Assembly (NCBI RefSeq): GCF_041381155.1
Contig: NC_091141.1
Span: 23,828,828-23,892,827 of the forward strand
Direction of reading: 5' to 3'
Source of the DNA: Argopecten irradians
Lineage: Eukaryota; Mollusca; Bivalvia; Pectinida; Pectinidae
DNA length: 64,000 nucleotides
This document shows, one piece after another, positions 12,601 to 24,500 of the stretch. The notes beneath the pieces are model-generated. The model searched no databases, had not been told where the DNA came from, and saw only the letters and a program-made list of their open reading frames with translations. Within the stretch, counting starts at the first letter, position 1, and every line of letters begins with the position of its first letter. The position numbers and the translations under genes are program-made.

Positions 12601-15600
12601 CGGCTGATACTTTAACAACTTCAAGATACCTTTAAAGATTGAGATGAAACTGCCTCGCCCCATAACTGAACATATTTTATCAATCCTCTTATGACTGAAA
12701 TTTGAAATCATACCCCCGAATTAAGGACAGCTCTTCGATATTGCATGGGTGTGAATAGCTGGATGGATAAAATGAAATACTAATTAAGTTTGCCATGATT
12801 TTTGTTTTTGTTTTTGTCGAGTAGGGAGGACTATACCTATCGTAAACTGGAAGCGATCAGAAACATGGCCGCTTGTTCTAGTGTATTACGAATGAACGTT
12901 CCAAGTTCGTGTATACCGATCACTGTCCCAGTGTTCATGTCCCCGAACCAGGATAACAACAAATCTAAATCGCCTGTCGAAACGCCTCCAAACCGGAGTC
13001 CCAGTCCAAAAATGTCCACCACTACGGACGAGTGTACAGAAGAAAAGAACACACGTATCGGCATTAACTGCAAGAAAGCAATCATAAAGAAGCGCTTATC
13101 GAAACCTCAGGTATGTATTGTGCAAAGTATTCAAAACAAAAGTCACTTCATGACGATGATAATACAGAAAAATATTTCAATTGCGTCAGCTTTCAAACTG
13201 TTGGCGGGTTAGCAATTTTCGCTGTTTGTTCACACAAAAAGATTGGAACGATGAACATATGAGAATATGAAATTGTTGATGATTATGCGCCTAAATAAAT
13301 TTGTGATTTAACGAAAGCAAAATAAATGTAATAAACAAAACATGAAGGTTTTCGAAGTAAAGGTACATTGTATTCATTTTAGAAAAAAAAAAAACCCCAT
13401 TTGTAACTTATGGTATAATTGTGGAAATGATTACTGAAGCGTTGACTAGGTTCCATGGTTTTATTAGTCACCCGCTAGTGAAAATTTTGAAATAACATAA
13501 TTTGTTCAAAGTTCATACAACAAAGCAATAACTAAGCGATAACAATAACTTGCCATAGAGTAGAAAATTGACGACAACACCTACTGTAAGCTTGTTTAAT
13601 TAGCCGCATCCTTAGTAAATGTATATTGGATTGCGGATGGTTTAGTCCTACATATCGTAACGGAAATTTCAATAACCCCGTCTTCTAAAATACACTTTCA
13701 TAAATTGGTGTCCCTGTTTCCGTGTAGAGGATTGGTGTCCTGTGTGTGGATGTAGTGAAGTGCGTCCTATAGGTGGGTGTCGCGGAGTACTCCTAAATGG
13801 GCTAATCACTTTCGAAATCAACTGTCTGAATATCAGTTTGTATATTATACAATTATATGTACGTGTTGTGTGTGTATCATCATACAGTGTCTGTGCAATT
13901 ACTCTAAATAATTTTGATAAAAAGTTTTTTGTTATGTTACATTTGAACACCCCCTTCCCATTTTTAGCTGCAAACAGTTTCTTTATTCCCCAAAAATGTT
14001 ATACATGAATGACTGCTTGGGTTGGGTCCCCGGATTCAGCATCCGTACACAACTGTCCTTTTACAAGAGGGTTCTCGTTCAACATTCACATATTCATATT
14101 CCGATATATTTTCTAACATTGAGATCAGACCCTGGGTTCAGTATCCGTACACAATTAGATCAGACCCTGGATTCAGTATCCGGACACAATTGTCCTCTTG
14201 CAAGAGTTCAACATTCATATATTCATATTCCGATATATTTCTAACATTGAAATCATTTAACTATTCATTTTTGATATTATTCATTGCATTTGTGATAATT
14301 TCAATCTGTTTGTCATCCGTACTGCAACAGCTGATGTCAGCATTTCTTCATTTATATACGGAACGTTTTGAAATATATGTAGCGAACAAATGTTTAGAAC
14401 ATTTCCGGCAATACCACATTGAAAAATAGATCTATATACAGTTGTACAATATCTTACTTTTGCGATTTACAAAAATGACACTTGCCATTTCAATGACCAT
14501 ATCAATTTTTTTTGATTCTGTATATATACAGTTATTTTGAATATGTTTCCATAATAATTCCCAATTAAACTGTTTTTGTAATTAGATTTCCCGATTTATT
14601 TTGCAGCTAGGACCTTCCTCAGGTTTACTATTTCTCGTTATCATTTTTGGTTTCAGACTTTTGTATCCTATCGGTTTGTTATCTTTCCCTATAATATTAA
14701 GATTGACGTCTATACTAGAGTAAACAAAATCTATCGCCCTCGTATTAATTCCTATGGGAACGTTCAATTATTGTATCGGACATTCGATTTTAAATCTTGC
14801 TTAAAAAGTTACACGATAAGTTTATTTTGTCTGCTAACGTGTTATAGATTTGGAAATTCTTTTCAAAATTATTTCTGCGTTCACATTATAAATATTTTAT
14901 TGCAAAAATATTACTTTTGAGAAAATAAGGAAAGCAATTGGCTGTTTTATTGTATTGGGTGAAATAATTTCCGAAAATAAGCTGTTTTAGTATTCTGTTT
15001 TTGTTGAGAGTAGAGTGGCTGTTTTAGTATACTGTTTTTGTTAAGTGGTAAGAGTGGAGTGGCTGTTTTAGTATTCTGTTTTGTTTTGTTAAGAGTGGAG
15101 TGGCTGTTTTAGTAAACTGTTTTTGTTAAGTGTTAAGAGTGGAGCGGCTGTTTTAGTATTCTGTTTTTGTTAAGAGTGGAGTGGCTGTTTTAGTATTCTG
15201 TTTTTGTTAACAGTAGATTGGCTGTTTTAGTATGATGTTTTTGTTAAGTGTTAAGAGTAGAGTGGCTGTTTTAGTATTCTGTTTTTGTTGAGAGTAGAGT
15301 GGCTGTTTTAGTATTCTGTTTTTGTTAAGAGTAGATTGGCTGTTTTAGTATGATGTTTTTGTTAAGTGTTAAGAGTGGAGTGGCTGTTTTAATATTCTGT
15401 TTTTGTTAAGTATTAAGAGTGGAGTGGCTGTTTTAGTATTCTATTTTTGTTGAGAGTAGAGTGGCTGTTTTAGTATGATGTTTTTGTTGAGAGTAGAGTA
15501 GCTGTTTTAGTATTCTGTTTTTGTTGAGAGTAGAGTGGCTGTTTTAGTATTCTGTTTTTGTTAAGTGTTAAGAGTGGAGTGACTGTTTTAGTATTCTGTT

Positions 15601-16884
15601 TTTGTTAAGTATTAAGAGTGGAGTGGCTGTTTAAGTATTCTGTTTTTGTTAAGTATTATGAGTAGAGTGGCTGTTTTAGTATTCTGTTTTTGTTGAGAGT
15701 AGAGTGGCTGTTTTAGTATTCTGTTTTTGTTAAGTGTTAAGAGTGGAGTGGCTGTTTAAGTATTCTGTTTTTGTTGAGAGTAGAGTAGCTGTTTTAGTAT
15801 GATGTTTTTGTTGAGAGTAGAGTGGCTGTTTTAGTATTTTGTTTTTGTTAAGTGTTAAGAGTGGAGTGGCCGTTTTAGTATTCTGTTTTTGTTAAGTATT
15901 AAGAGTGGAGTGGCTGTTTTAGTATTCTGTTTTTGTTGAGAGTAGAGTAGCTGTTTTAGTATGATGTTTTTGTTGAGAGTAGAGTGGCTGTTTTAGTATT
16001 CTGTTTTTGTTGAGAGTAGAGTGGCTGTTTTAGTATTCTGTTTTTGTTAAGTATTAATCGTGGAGTGGCTGTTTTAGTATTCTGTTTTTGTTGAGAGCAG
16101 AGTAGCTGTTTCAGTATGATGTTTTTGTTGAGAGTAGAGTAGCTGTTTTAGTATGATGTTTTTGTTAAGTGTTAAGTTATTAGGTCATTGGTGTTTGTTG
16201 TTGGTATCCTATTACATTTGTTATTTAACGTACAATTTCACTCTTCTTCTGTTTTCGGCAATGCTATTCAGAAGTAGTTTTCTCTTTATACATGTTTTTG
16301 ATGCGTATATACTAATCATGCTGAATAATGATACGCCATTTGTATTGATGCAACATTCTAAATATCTATAATCTCTGTCACGTTTTGATTCAGTGATATA
16401 CATATTGATCGTTGATTTAGTCAATACCGCTCTTGACGCAGACGTACCATTATTTGATATAATCCCATTCCCAACCAAACTCGTCCATTTTTACCCCATG
16501 TATATTCATCTGCTTTATTACAGTTTGTTTCCTTTTAAACTGTTCCAGTGAATTTCCCTTTTTCTTGATAACCACAAGAAAAAAAGAGGTTTTAGTATTT
16601 AGCCTTCATGAATGTCGACATGTTTTTATCTATTTTAGGTTGGAGAAATAGGAAGAAAGGTTCCTCATTATCTCCTTACTCAAAATGGTTCTCTGAAGAT
16701 GGAATACTACAATAATCCAATGACGTTCGAAGTCCAGGAAAATGATAGATCTGCCACCAAACCACCTTCCCCTATCGTCTGTCGAACGCGCCCCACCATC
16801 CCTAGCAACGCCCATGGTAACATTTATCCCAGTTCTACCGATACTCACTCTTACGTCATCAAACGTCGTCAAGGTATCCAATGA
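6674..16884 (+). CDS. Unknown disordered Ser/Pro-rich protein, three 3' exons (N-terminus not found)
   Basis: Exons are 6674-7131, 12825-13110 and 16639-16884, ending in TGA at 16882-16884. All introns are GT-AG and the phases agree: exon 1 ends in phase 2, exon 2 completes an Arg codon, and exon 2 to 3 is phase 0. The three exons encode 329 residues. No ATG starts the first exon; an AG acceptor at 6672-6673 fits an internal exon, so the 5' end lies upstream, within or beyond the repeat-filled start of the window. The protein is polar, with Ser/Pro stretches (TPPNRSPSP) and basic runs (KKAIIKKR, VIKRRQG). It has no signal peptide, membrane segment or domain that I recognise. The first intron carries a LINE, the second a 1.2-kb minisatellite. 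Start, product and function are unknown, but the linked open frames make a real gene likely. Confidence 0.7.
7240..7325. mobile_element. MITE family A copy 3, left piece
   Basis: About 7277-7325 matches the interior of the copy at 3354-3720. The match resumes at 11208, so the intervening LINE split this copy. The left limit is uncertain. Confidence 0.5.
7326..11207 (-). mobile_element. 5'-truncated Tx1/L1-clade LINE, inactive
   Basis: A minus-strand non-LTR retrotransposon. From its 5' side it encodes the end of an APE-type endonuclease (SRIDN, then SDHN, about 10960-11190), a linker, reverse transcriptase (NKSPGEDGI near 10270, IDQQKAFDRIEWD near 9880, catalytic FADD at 9571-9582), and a C-terminal zf-RVT-like zinc finger (CHFC...H...C near 8200-8260). 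The stop is at 7860. These motifs fit the Tx1/L1 group. The frame is broken in at least four places (near 10236, 9570, 9115 and 8650), so it is dead. TAAAAGTATC occurs at 7316-7325 and again at 11208-11217, a 10-bp candidate target-site duplication that defines both ends. It sits in an intron of the + strand gene, in opposite orientation. Confidence 0.8.
9505..10170 (-). pseudogene. LINE reverse transcriptase core (fragment of the Tx1-type element)
   Basis: A 221-codon open stretch with reverse transcriptase motifs in order: WRPLTLLNTDYKI, KGFVPGRN, IDQQKAFDRI, SARQGCPMAP and GFADD. The first Asp-containing motif and the FADD pair are intact, but the frame is lost on both sides. In the living element this part copies RNA into DNA at a nicked target. 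Confidence 0.75.
11208..11290. mobile_element. MITE family A copy 3, right piece
   Basis: Matches the interior of the copy at 3354-3720 (shared AATTAATTGT and CCCGAAAAAAATCC). It continues the match that ends at 7325 on the other side of the LINE. It fades to the right, so the end is approximate. Confidence 0.55.
11649..11816. repeat. Hairpin MITE, family B, whole copy
   Basis: Arms of about 75 bases pair with each other around a short loop containing CGCTAAAGC. The outer ends read GGTTACAC and GTGACC. The right half recurs at 29952-30044. Non-coding. Confidence 0.7.
12437..12464. repeat. 28-bp near-perfect palindrome with CACGTG
   Basis: GTTTATACCACGTG is followed by an almost exact inverted copy. 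It contains an E-box-like CACGTG. It could be a small hairpin or a binding site; no gene start is visible beside it. Confidence 0.4.
14034..14250 (+). repeat. Imperfect tandem duplication
   Basis: Two diverged copies share ATTCAGTATCCG, TTCAACATTCA and CATATTCCGATATAT. A shorter partial copy (GATCAGACCCTGG...) lies between them. It is intronic, and the open frames across it are incidental. Confidence 0.6.
14985..16175 (+). repeat. Minisatellite, mixed 37/44-bp units, about 29 copies
   Basis: Each unit contains GTGGCTGTTTTAGTATTC followed by TGTTTTTGTT. A 7-bp spacer (AAGTGTT or AAGTATT) is present in some units and absent in others, giving two unit lengths in an irregular order. The + strand is strongly G/T biased with little C. 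It lies in the second intron of the 6674-16884 gene, about 460 bases before the last exon. Confidence 0.85.
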
Positions 16885-17660
16885 TGCCTGTAGAATATCC
16901 TACATATGTCTTTATTATTCTTGGATATTATTGATATTATTACGGACAATGTTCGATTTAACAAAAGGTGATAGATTTATAGAGCCAGCAGTGTAGCAAG
17001 AACGTACGAGTACTTCTGACTGTTTATATCCCTTGATGATTTTCTTAACTTTGTATTTTACGTGTTGAAAAATCCCAATTAGTTTTATTTCAATAACGCA
17101 AAATACATACAACTGTATCGAAATCTCATGACTTAGTAGTATTTAGGATTTATTCTTGTGCTAAGATAAGTGGACGTCAACGTTGATGTGTTTTTTGTAT
17201 TTTACTATAATTGAAGAAATAGTTGTTTTTTATTGTTCACTGGTGTATGAACGGGATATTTTGGAAGATATTTTAAATAGTGTGACAGTGCATCATGCTG
17301 AAAATTCTGTCAAAAATGCCATTGATTCACTAGTGAACAACAGGATATGCATTACAATAATTGTAATCACAATAAGATATACTAGAACATGTTATAGATT
17401 TTACTCTATTCGTACGGATTGGATATTCAATAGCCGTTACATTCATTTTAATTATATAGAAATATTTTTGTTAATATTTATTTGTTAACAATAATGACCA
17501 TTTCATAAAAGTCGACTTAACATAATGATCAAATTGGTGTAAACGATGAAATTGTTACGTTTTAGACAATAGATTATACATGTGTTGAAATTGAAGATGG
17601 TCACCATGTTGAAGAAGTTGACTAGTTACTTTCAGTAAGCAATAAAATAAATAAATTTTG
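16885..17660 (+). other. Probable 3' untranslated region with poly(A) signal
   Basis: AT-rich sequence after the TGA at 16882-16884. AATAAA occurs at 17641-17646, a reasonable poly(A) signal for the upstream gene. Small open frames here lack support. Confidence 0.4.
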
Positions 17661-17906
17661 AATTACAATTGTTAATAACTTTTGCACTTTGTAATGTGTT
17701 AATGTAATGCTGATAACATCAAATATACATGTTGTAAATCATATTAATCAATTATGTTTGATATTTTGTCCAATATTAGTAATGGATTTGTTTTCAATGG
17801 CAACCTTTGGATGGTTGTAATAAAACAATAGGTCTTCAAGATATTTCGAATCCCGATAATTTATTATGATAATTGAGATATGTCATTATATACAAATGCC
17901 AAGTAT

Positions 17907-18204
17907 CTAAAGATGCTCCACCACCGATTGAGCAAAAACGATACTTATTTGAACAACACAACTAATACAAAGCTGCATATAAAATACTTCATTTTTGCTT
18001 TTGATGCATGTATCATCAGTTCTTAATTCCATGTATGACACAGTACCATGAAATTGTTTCGGGACGCAATTATAAAACAAGAAACTTTTCAATGGCGGTA
18101 ATAGTGTAAAGTAAGTAAATTTTGCAGTTGAAGAAAACTACTTATTCGTCTGCTCTTGTTTTAGATAGAGAACATACCATTGGTTGGCGATGGAGCATCT
18201 TTAG
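17907..18204 (-). mobile_element. MITE family A copy 2
   Basis: The ends are CTAAAGATGCTCCACC (17907) and its near complement ending ATCTTTAG (18204). The interior matches copy 1 at 3354-3720 in reverse orientation, for example ACTTACTTTACAC and CCATTGAAAAGTTT. Non-coding; no clear target-site duplication. Confidence 0.75.
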
Positions 18205-21200
18205 TTATAATCACTCTGTCAATTCGGAACATGGCTGGTTTGATAGCATGGTGATTTATAAAATGCCATTGGTATCTTTGTTATGCCTTGATAACATAAT
18301 TATTTTTGATCTTTTGTAAATGTATTGCTATTTATAAATAAGACTGATATATTTGTTACTAAAGAGACTAACCCATACAAAAATGTGTTTCCACTGCAGT
18401 GGTATATTGTTCAAAGTGAATAATTAACAATAATACAATTTTAAAACATTGATTGTTACCAAAGTGATATACAGTACTTAATATTTCTTGTTATGTGGCA
18501 TTTCAGTTTGATATCAATAGTTTTTTCTAATCATAACCTATTTTTTCGCTTTTTCGTTTTTAATAGGTAAGGCTATTGTAGAAATACTATAAACGTTGGT
18601 ATATGTTTTTAAGTGACATACATATACTACTGTGTATATCGATTTATTATATGGATTTATCATTTGATATTGGAATTCTTGTAAACATTGATTTGAACTT
18701 GATCCAATGCCGTTATGAAATATGTTCATAAAGTGGCGGAATGACTTAACTTCACACTTTGTCCCTACGGAATCATCAAAGTACTATGACTCTATTTATT
18801 TTTGGTGCGACGAATTGTCGACCTTTGATGCAAAATGACTTTTCATAGCAATGAAATATAAACAGTTTCTTGGATTATAACTAACAACTTCTAATATTTG
18901 CGAATTTAATCTTTCTCAAAATTAAATACCTTACGAAAACATCATATTGATTCTCGGTTCTGTTTTGAATATTTGTACAAGTATATGTTTATTGATTGGC
19001 CATAAATGAGGAACGATAAAGTTAATAACAGCAATGTAAAATTCTGTGAGTATTACTGCTGCTAATGATGTTCCATCAGACATACAATATCAAAAATAAT
19101 ACAATGATATACCCGCTATAAAATATTTCGCGTACATTGTATACCGTTATATTGTTCTTCTATGATCTATGTTCAACTGTTGGTAAAATTAGACAACAAT
19201 ATTGAAGTACACGAATCTGTCGGAATATTAGTTTCTTGCTTTAGATGAATAAATCCTATTGTAAATGTGTAGAAATAAGACTTGATAACGATTTGGAAAC
19301 TTTTGATGAAGCATGTCCCACTTTTAAACCAATCCTTGTAGAAAACCTGACTGCACTGACCTCTTTCTAAATGAGTCATGAACTCTACATTGTTCAGAAA
19401 CAATCGTACAACAATCATAACATCAAAAGCGGCCAGATTAAATGAAGACATACTTACAAACACCGAGATTCAACAACTGCTGTACTTATACTAAAGTGTC
19501 AGAAATCGTTACATATACTTTTATTCTCGATGTAACTACATCTACACATGATATATTAATATCTGACGCTGATTTTATTTGGAACTGCCAGTTATGTAAC
19601 AGTACATTGTTTAAGTTGAATGTATAATCAAACATTTTATTTCACAAAATTTTTCGTTGTTCTCTTTTGTTAAAACTCTTAAATTAAACTTACAACATGC
19701 ATGGTACCAACAAACAAAGAATGATCAAATAAATGTATATATTTACATATGCCCCTATAAAGTCAATGGGAGGGGAGTTGCGTTCGAATTAGCGTAATCG
19801 CAACTACGTATGAATACAAACGCAGTGCAGGTTCGGACTACTTCTAGTTCACGTCTCGATAAGATTTTGCGTCATAAGTTGACTGATTTCAAAAAGACAA
19901 TAAAGAGTTTTTATTAGATCCAATTAAGTATGTATTTGACATCAAAACAAAAGATTTGTTCAAGCATTGTAACGGTAATAAACTACAAAATGAATCGCTG
20001 GTGGGGGCTACAACCGGGCGGAGGTTTTTTTTCTCATGAATGTTCGGGGAATCCCATAGTTACGTCAGATGTAGGCCTACATGTGTGTACGGTCACTCAT
20101 TTCACCTAAATATACAGAACATCTTATTGTCGGTGAACAATTCTGGGAGCGTCTAAGCGAACAATAGGTTAACTGATCATATACAGGTTTCCAGAAAAAA
20201 AAAAAACATTACTGTAATTTACAGGTTAGCCTATCCGAAACAGTATCATCAGTTTTAAATAGCTCCATCTCATGGTCTTTGCATTCAAAATAGGCCTACA
20301 CACACGCAAACACTTGTCTATCCTCCATACAATAAAATAAAAGTCATGACTATGAAGAATTTAGTCTAAATCGCGTTCTTAGACCGATACATACTTGACA
20401 AACATTCAGCAGCTCAACGGTCATACCATCAATAGGCTATATCACAGTAACTGTCCTTGGTTGAAAATCAAATATGGCGGCTACAACGATAAATACCGGT
20501 AGTCATTCCGCCTCAGTTATCTCTTTTTTATTCGAAATGGACATTATTGATATATTATCAAATTGAAAGAAAAAAAATAATTTGAAAATAATTGAAACGT
20601 GTCATTGTTGTATTTCAAACTAAACTGCAGCTACATATGTATAACATTCAACAATCGGAACTATATCTTCGATCATCGTGACTACCGTAGTTACCCAACT
20701 TAGCAACTATCACTGTTTTAAATTTGACGTAAAAGTGGATTTATTTATGTAAATATATAGATAGAACAGTGTTTTGATTGCGTTAAAGGTGGTATGAACG
20801 CAATGGGATACATACATTTTCTACATGTAGCGCTAACGCGCTACATTGAATATGTCTGTATCCCATTGCGTTCATACCACCTTTAACGCAATCAAAACAC
20901 TGTTCAATCTCTATTTAATGTTGTTTTAAAGAAACATCAACCATCAATGTACATACAAGTAACTATTGATTGAGCATGTTGTTTCCATTGCATGTTTGCC
21001 GTTATTGCAAAACAGCATGTCTGCAGTGTACTGTAAAATAATTCTTCGGATAGCAAATTGTTTTTATCAAATATTTCCCTGAGTTATATAATACTTTGCC
21101 AAAAAGCTAAAGCAGTTTGTGCTGATGACACAGCGTTAAATAATAATTCATGTTCTCATGAGTGCAAATGGGGGCTTTTAAGGTTATATATAAAGGACTT

Positions 21201-21482
21201 CAGTTCAAATATGAATTTCCGGTAATGATAATTATTGTTCAACACTTTTTCGTACTCATTACAATGCAACAAATGACTATAAATTTTGCAGGATAGTACC
21301 AATTTTCCGCCTAACACTTTTCAAGCATTTCAATGTCATATTGTTCTTAGCTTAACGTCATGTACATGTACTACGCCATTGCTTAACTTGTAAATAATCG
21401 GATACAACATAGTGTAAGTGTTTGCAGTATTTCACATTCCGAAATGGATTTTGTCACTTGCATTAGTGTGACGAAACAATAA
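18205..21482. other. Intergenic; no gene seen apart from a hairpin
   Basis: AT-rich sequence between the 3' ends of the two convergent genes. Short open frames have no recognisable content. The only structure noted is the hairpin at 20757-20914. Confidence 0.5.
20757..20914. repeat. Hairpin MITE, family C
   Basis: Arms of about 65-70 bases are almost exact inverted copies (GTTTTGATTGCGTTAAAGG and complement). The loop region contains AGCGCTAACGCGCT. It is far too regular to be chance and looks like a recent, small non-autonomous element. No target-site duplication was resolved. Confidence 0.75.
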
Positions 21483-21488
21483 TTTATT
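21483..21488 (-). terminator. Poly(A) signal AATAAA of the GGT gene
   Basis: TTTATT on the + strand reads AATAAA on the minus strand, 14 bases after the TAA stop at 21503-21505. The 3' UTR would be very short, so a further signal downstream may be used instead. Confidence 0.4.
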
Positions 21489-21502
21489 GTATCATGATAA
21501 AT

Positions 21503-24500
21503 TTAAAAGTATATTTTTCTTTCGTCCGGAAACTCGGTGATTTGTCCAGTGATGGGATTTCTTTCGATTGCCTGCAAAACTGCCATATATCTTCCGAACT
21601 CATTGATGTCGTGTCCAAAGTTCAATGAAAGGGATTGAAGAATATCCTAAGTAAAATAAAAATGCCAACGCCCTAATTTCTTTTTATAAATAAATAATCA
21701 TTGATCTATATCACTAAGATTATCTAAACAAGTATAACTCATCAAAAATCACCTCTTTTGTAAAATACATAAATAAATCAATAAAGTTAAATAAACGAAA
21801 AATAAAAAAATAAACTAATCAACTAACTGGCAATAGATTCTGATTTCCATGATTTCGCATGTAATACAATGTATGTAATTTTATAATACAGTATTCCGTC
21901 TTTGTATATTATATCAATTGTGAGGTCGTTGTTTGTTTTAGCGATACTCACGTTTTCTCTGAAAAGTATGACGTTACACTCGCACAAACATGACGTTACA
22001 ATCAATATGTACTAGCAATGGCAAATAGCTTCGTTATATGCAGATACAAATTAAATTCTTGTTAGAAATATCCACATTTACATTGTGATCATTTGAATAT
22101 TTTTTCCATTAATGAGTTATTTTAATTTTATAATTTTATAGTTGACTTTTACCTGTGGGAATCCAATTTCGTAGAAGAGTAGATTATTTTCAAGCTGGTG
22201 GAAAAATCGCTTCCGTCGCATAGCTTTTGCAAGGCTATCACCCATGAATAGTACATGGGCGGAAACCTAACAGGTAGTAGTAAAAACAACATTAAAAAAA
22301 ATTAGAATGTGAAAGTGAATATTAATGACAAATTCACATTAAAGTGACAGCTGGAATCAGCAAAGATATATCTCTGTTCAATTATACTATATAATAAATA
22401 ATTATAAACATAAAATCTTGTTGTCTATTATTTGTCTCCAGTAACAACATTTTATTAACATTGCATATCATCTATCTTTGCGTTATCGATAGATGCGAGA
22501 GAAATGGAAACACCAGGGGGAAATTGATTACAAAAACCCCAGCCAGCATAATCATGTTTTTATTCATAAGCTATGTAAATTCGATAAATAAAACATGTTT
22601 GGTGAGACGTTTCGTTTTCATAACCTGAAATACAATCGATACTAGTACGGGGAAATATAATAGAATATGAACGGTAATATTCCTTGACGCCTAATTTATT
22701 TAACAATGCTTTCAAATTTTGTTATATCTAACATATCACAACACATCATAAAATAACTATATGAAACGTATTCTCTATTAGACAAGAATATGACATAAAA
22801 ATACAGAAAAGACAAAATTCGCGAAAATGAAGTAAAATAAAATTAGAACCATATGATTTAGCGGTTTATCTCTCTTCTAAATGATATAAAAAGGCATGCA
22901 TATTTGTAGGCATAAGTTAAAACTTACCTCTGCTACCACTGGTGTTATTGCCATACCACCAGCGCCACCTATGATCAGTCTCACATGACCCGTTTTATCC
23001 ACAAATATGGAAGGTGTCATGGATGACAAGGGCCGTTTTCCGGGTTGAACTTGATTTCGTGGATTATCCTTTAAACACCAGAATTGACAAGGTGAATTAG
23101 AATCTAGCCAGCATATTATATAGAAGAAATATTTGTTGTAATACACCTTTGTAGCTCTTAACGTTATGCTGTTTTTGCGTTGTTTACGCATATTCGTATA
23201 TAAATATGGCGAATAGCTCTGAATCAGATGCTATTTATAAACCATGTTTCGGTTATTCATTTGAAAGATGCATGTACCATGCTTCAAAAATGTTGGGACA
23301 TCTATTTCATGTTTTAAATCATATCAATATGAAGTGTTCATACCATAGAAAAATCTGTCATTTGGTTGTTCCAAATTATTCCCGTTGATTCGGACATTAT
23401 TGTGGAGCCGTAACTAGCAAATAGAAAGAAGAGTAATTCCACAATGCTATACATGTATATAATACTTTATGATTATCAACAATATCGGCTTGGAATTGAT
23501 GTTCTTATGTCATGAAGACAAAGGCATAAACGTAATATACATATATTTAATAATACTCCATGCACCAAATATGACGATAGTTTTAATTAGAATTAGTACG
23601 TTAACATTAAGGATGGAATGCGTCATTGTACTTATAACACTAACACTAACGATAGTTTTAATTAGAATTAGTACGTTAACTTTAACATTAGGGATGGAAT
23701 GCGTCATTGTACTTATAACACTAACACTAACGATAGTTTTAATTAGAATTAGTACGTTAACATTAAGGATGGAATGCGTCATTGTACTTATAACACTAAC
23801 ACTAACGATAGTTTTAATTAGAATTACGTTAACTTTAACATTAGGGATGGAATGCGTCATTGTACTTATAACACTAACACTAACGATAGTTTTAATTAGA
23901 ATGCATGGAAAATAAAACTTAAGGATGTACTCCTCTGAGAAGTCAAAATTTTCTTGTATTAAACTTTTTTTCTCATATAGATTTTTGGAAATAGGAGTTC
24001 ATACCATAAAAGAAAATGGAAGAAAAAACATATGTCCGTGTGCTCGTTTTTGAGCTATTGTCACTCAAAGAGACCTAGTTGACAAAATCTTGGATTTTAT
24101 GGGAATTTTGCCGTTTTGACCATACACACGAGAGATTAGAGCCATAATTTCCAAATCAGGTGTGTGATATTTATGGATGTTTGTAGAATTTATTTTCTAG
24201 TAGTCTTCTTTAAAAAATATACCAGTTTTGATTAATAAGACTCATATTTTTTTTGAGAATAACAACATATGCTACCCCTACCCCTTAATTTTGAGCAACA
24301 AAATACACCATTTTCAGCCATTTTTGCCAAATTTAACCATTTATAGAAAAAGTTCTGGTATTAAACTTTTGTTAATATTTTGCATATCAATAGGGAATGG
24401 GTTTGTCTTTCTAAATTAGGCAGAAAAATGGGGGGTCCGTGTGCTTACTTTTTTGCCCCATTTGAATATTTGTTATTTTTCATTATTTTAGAGTAAAAAA

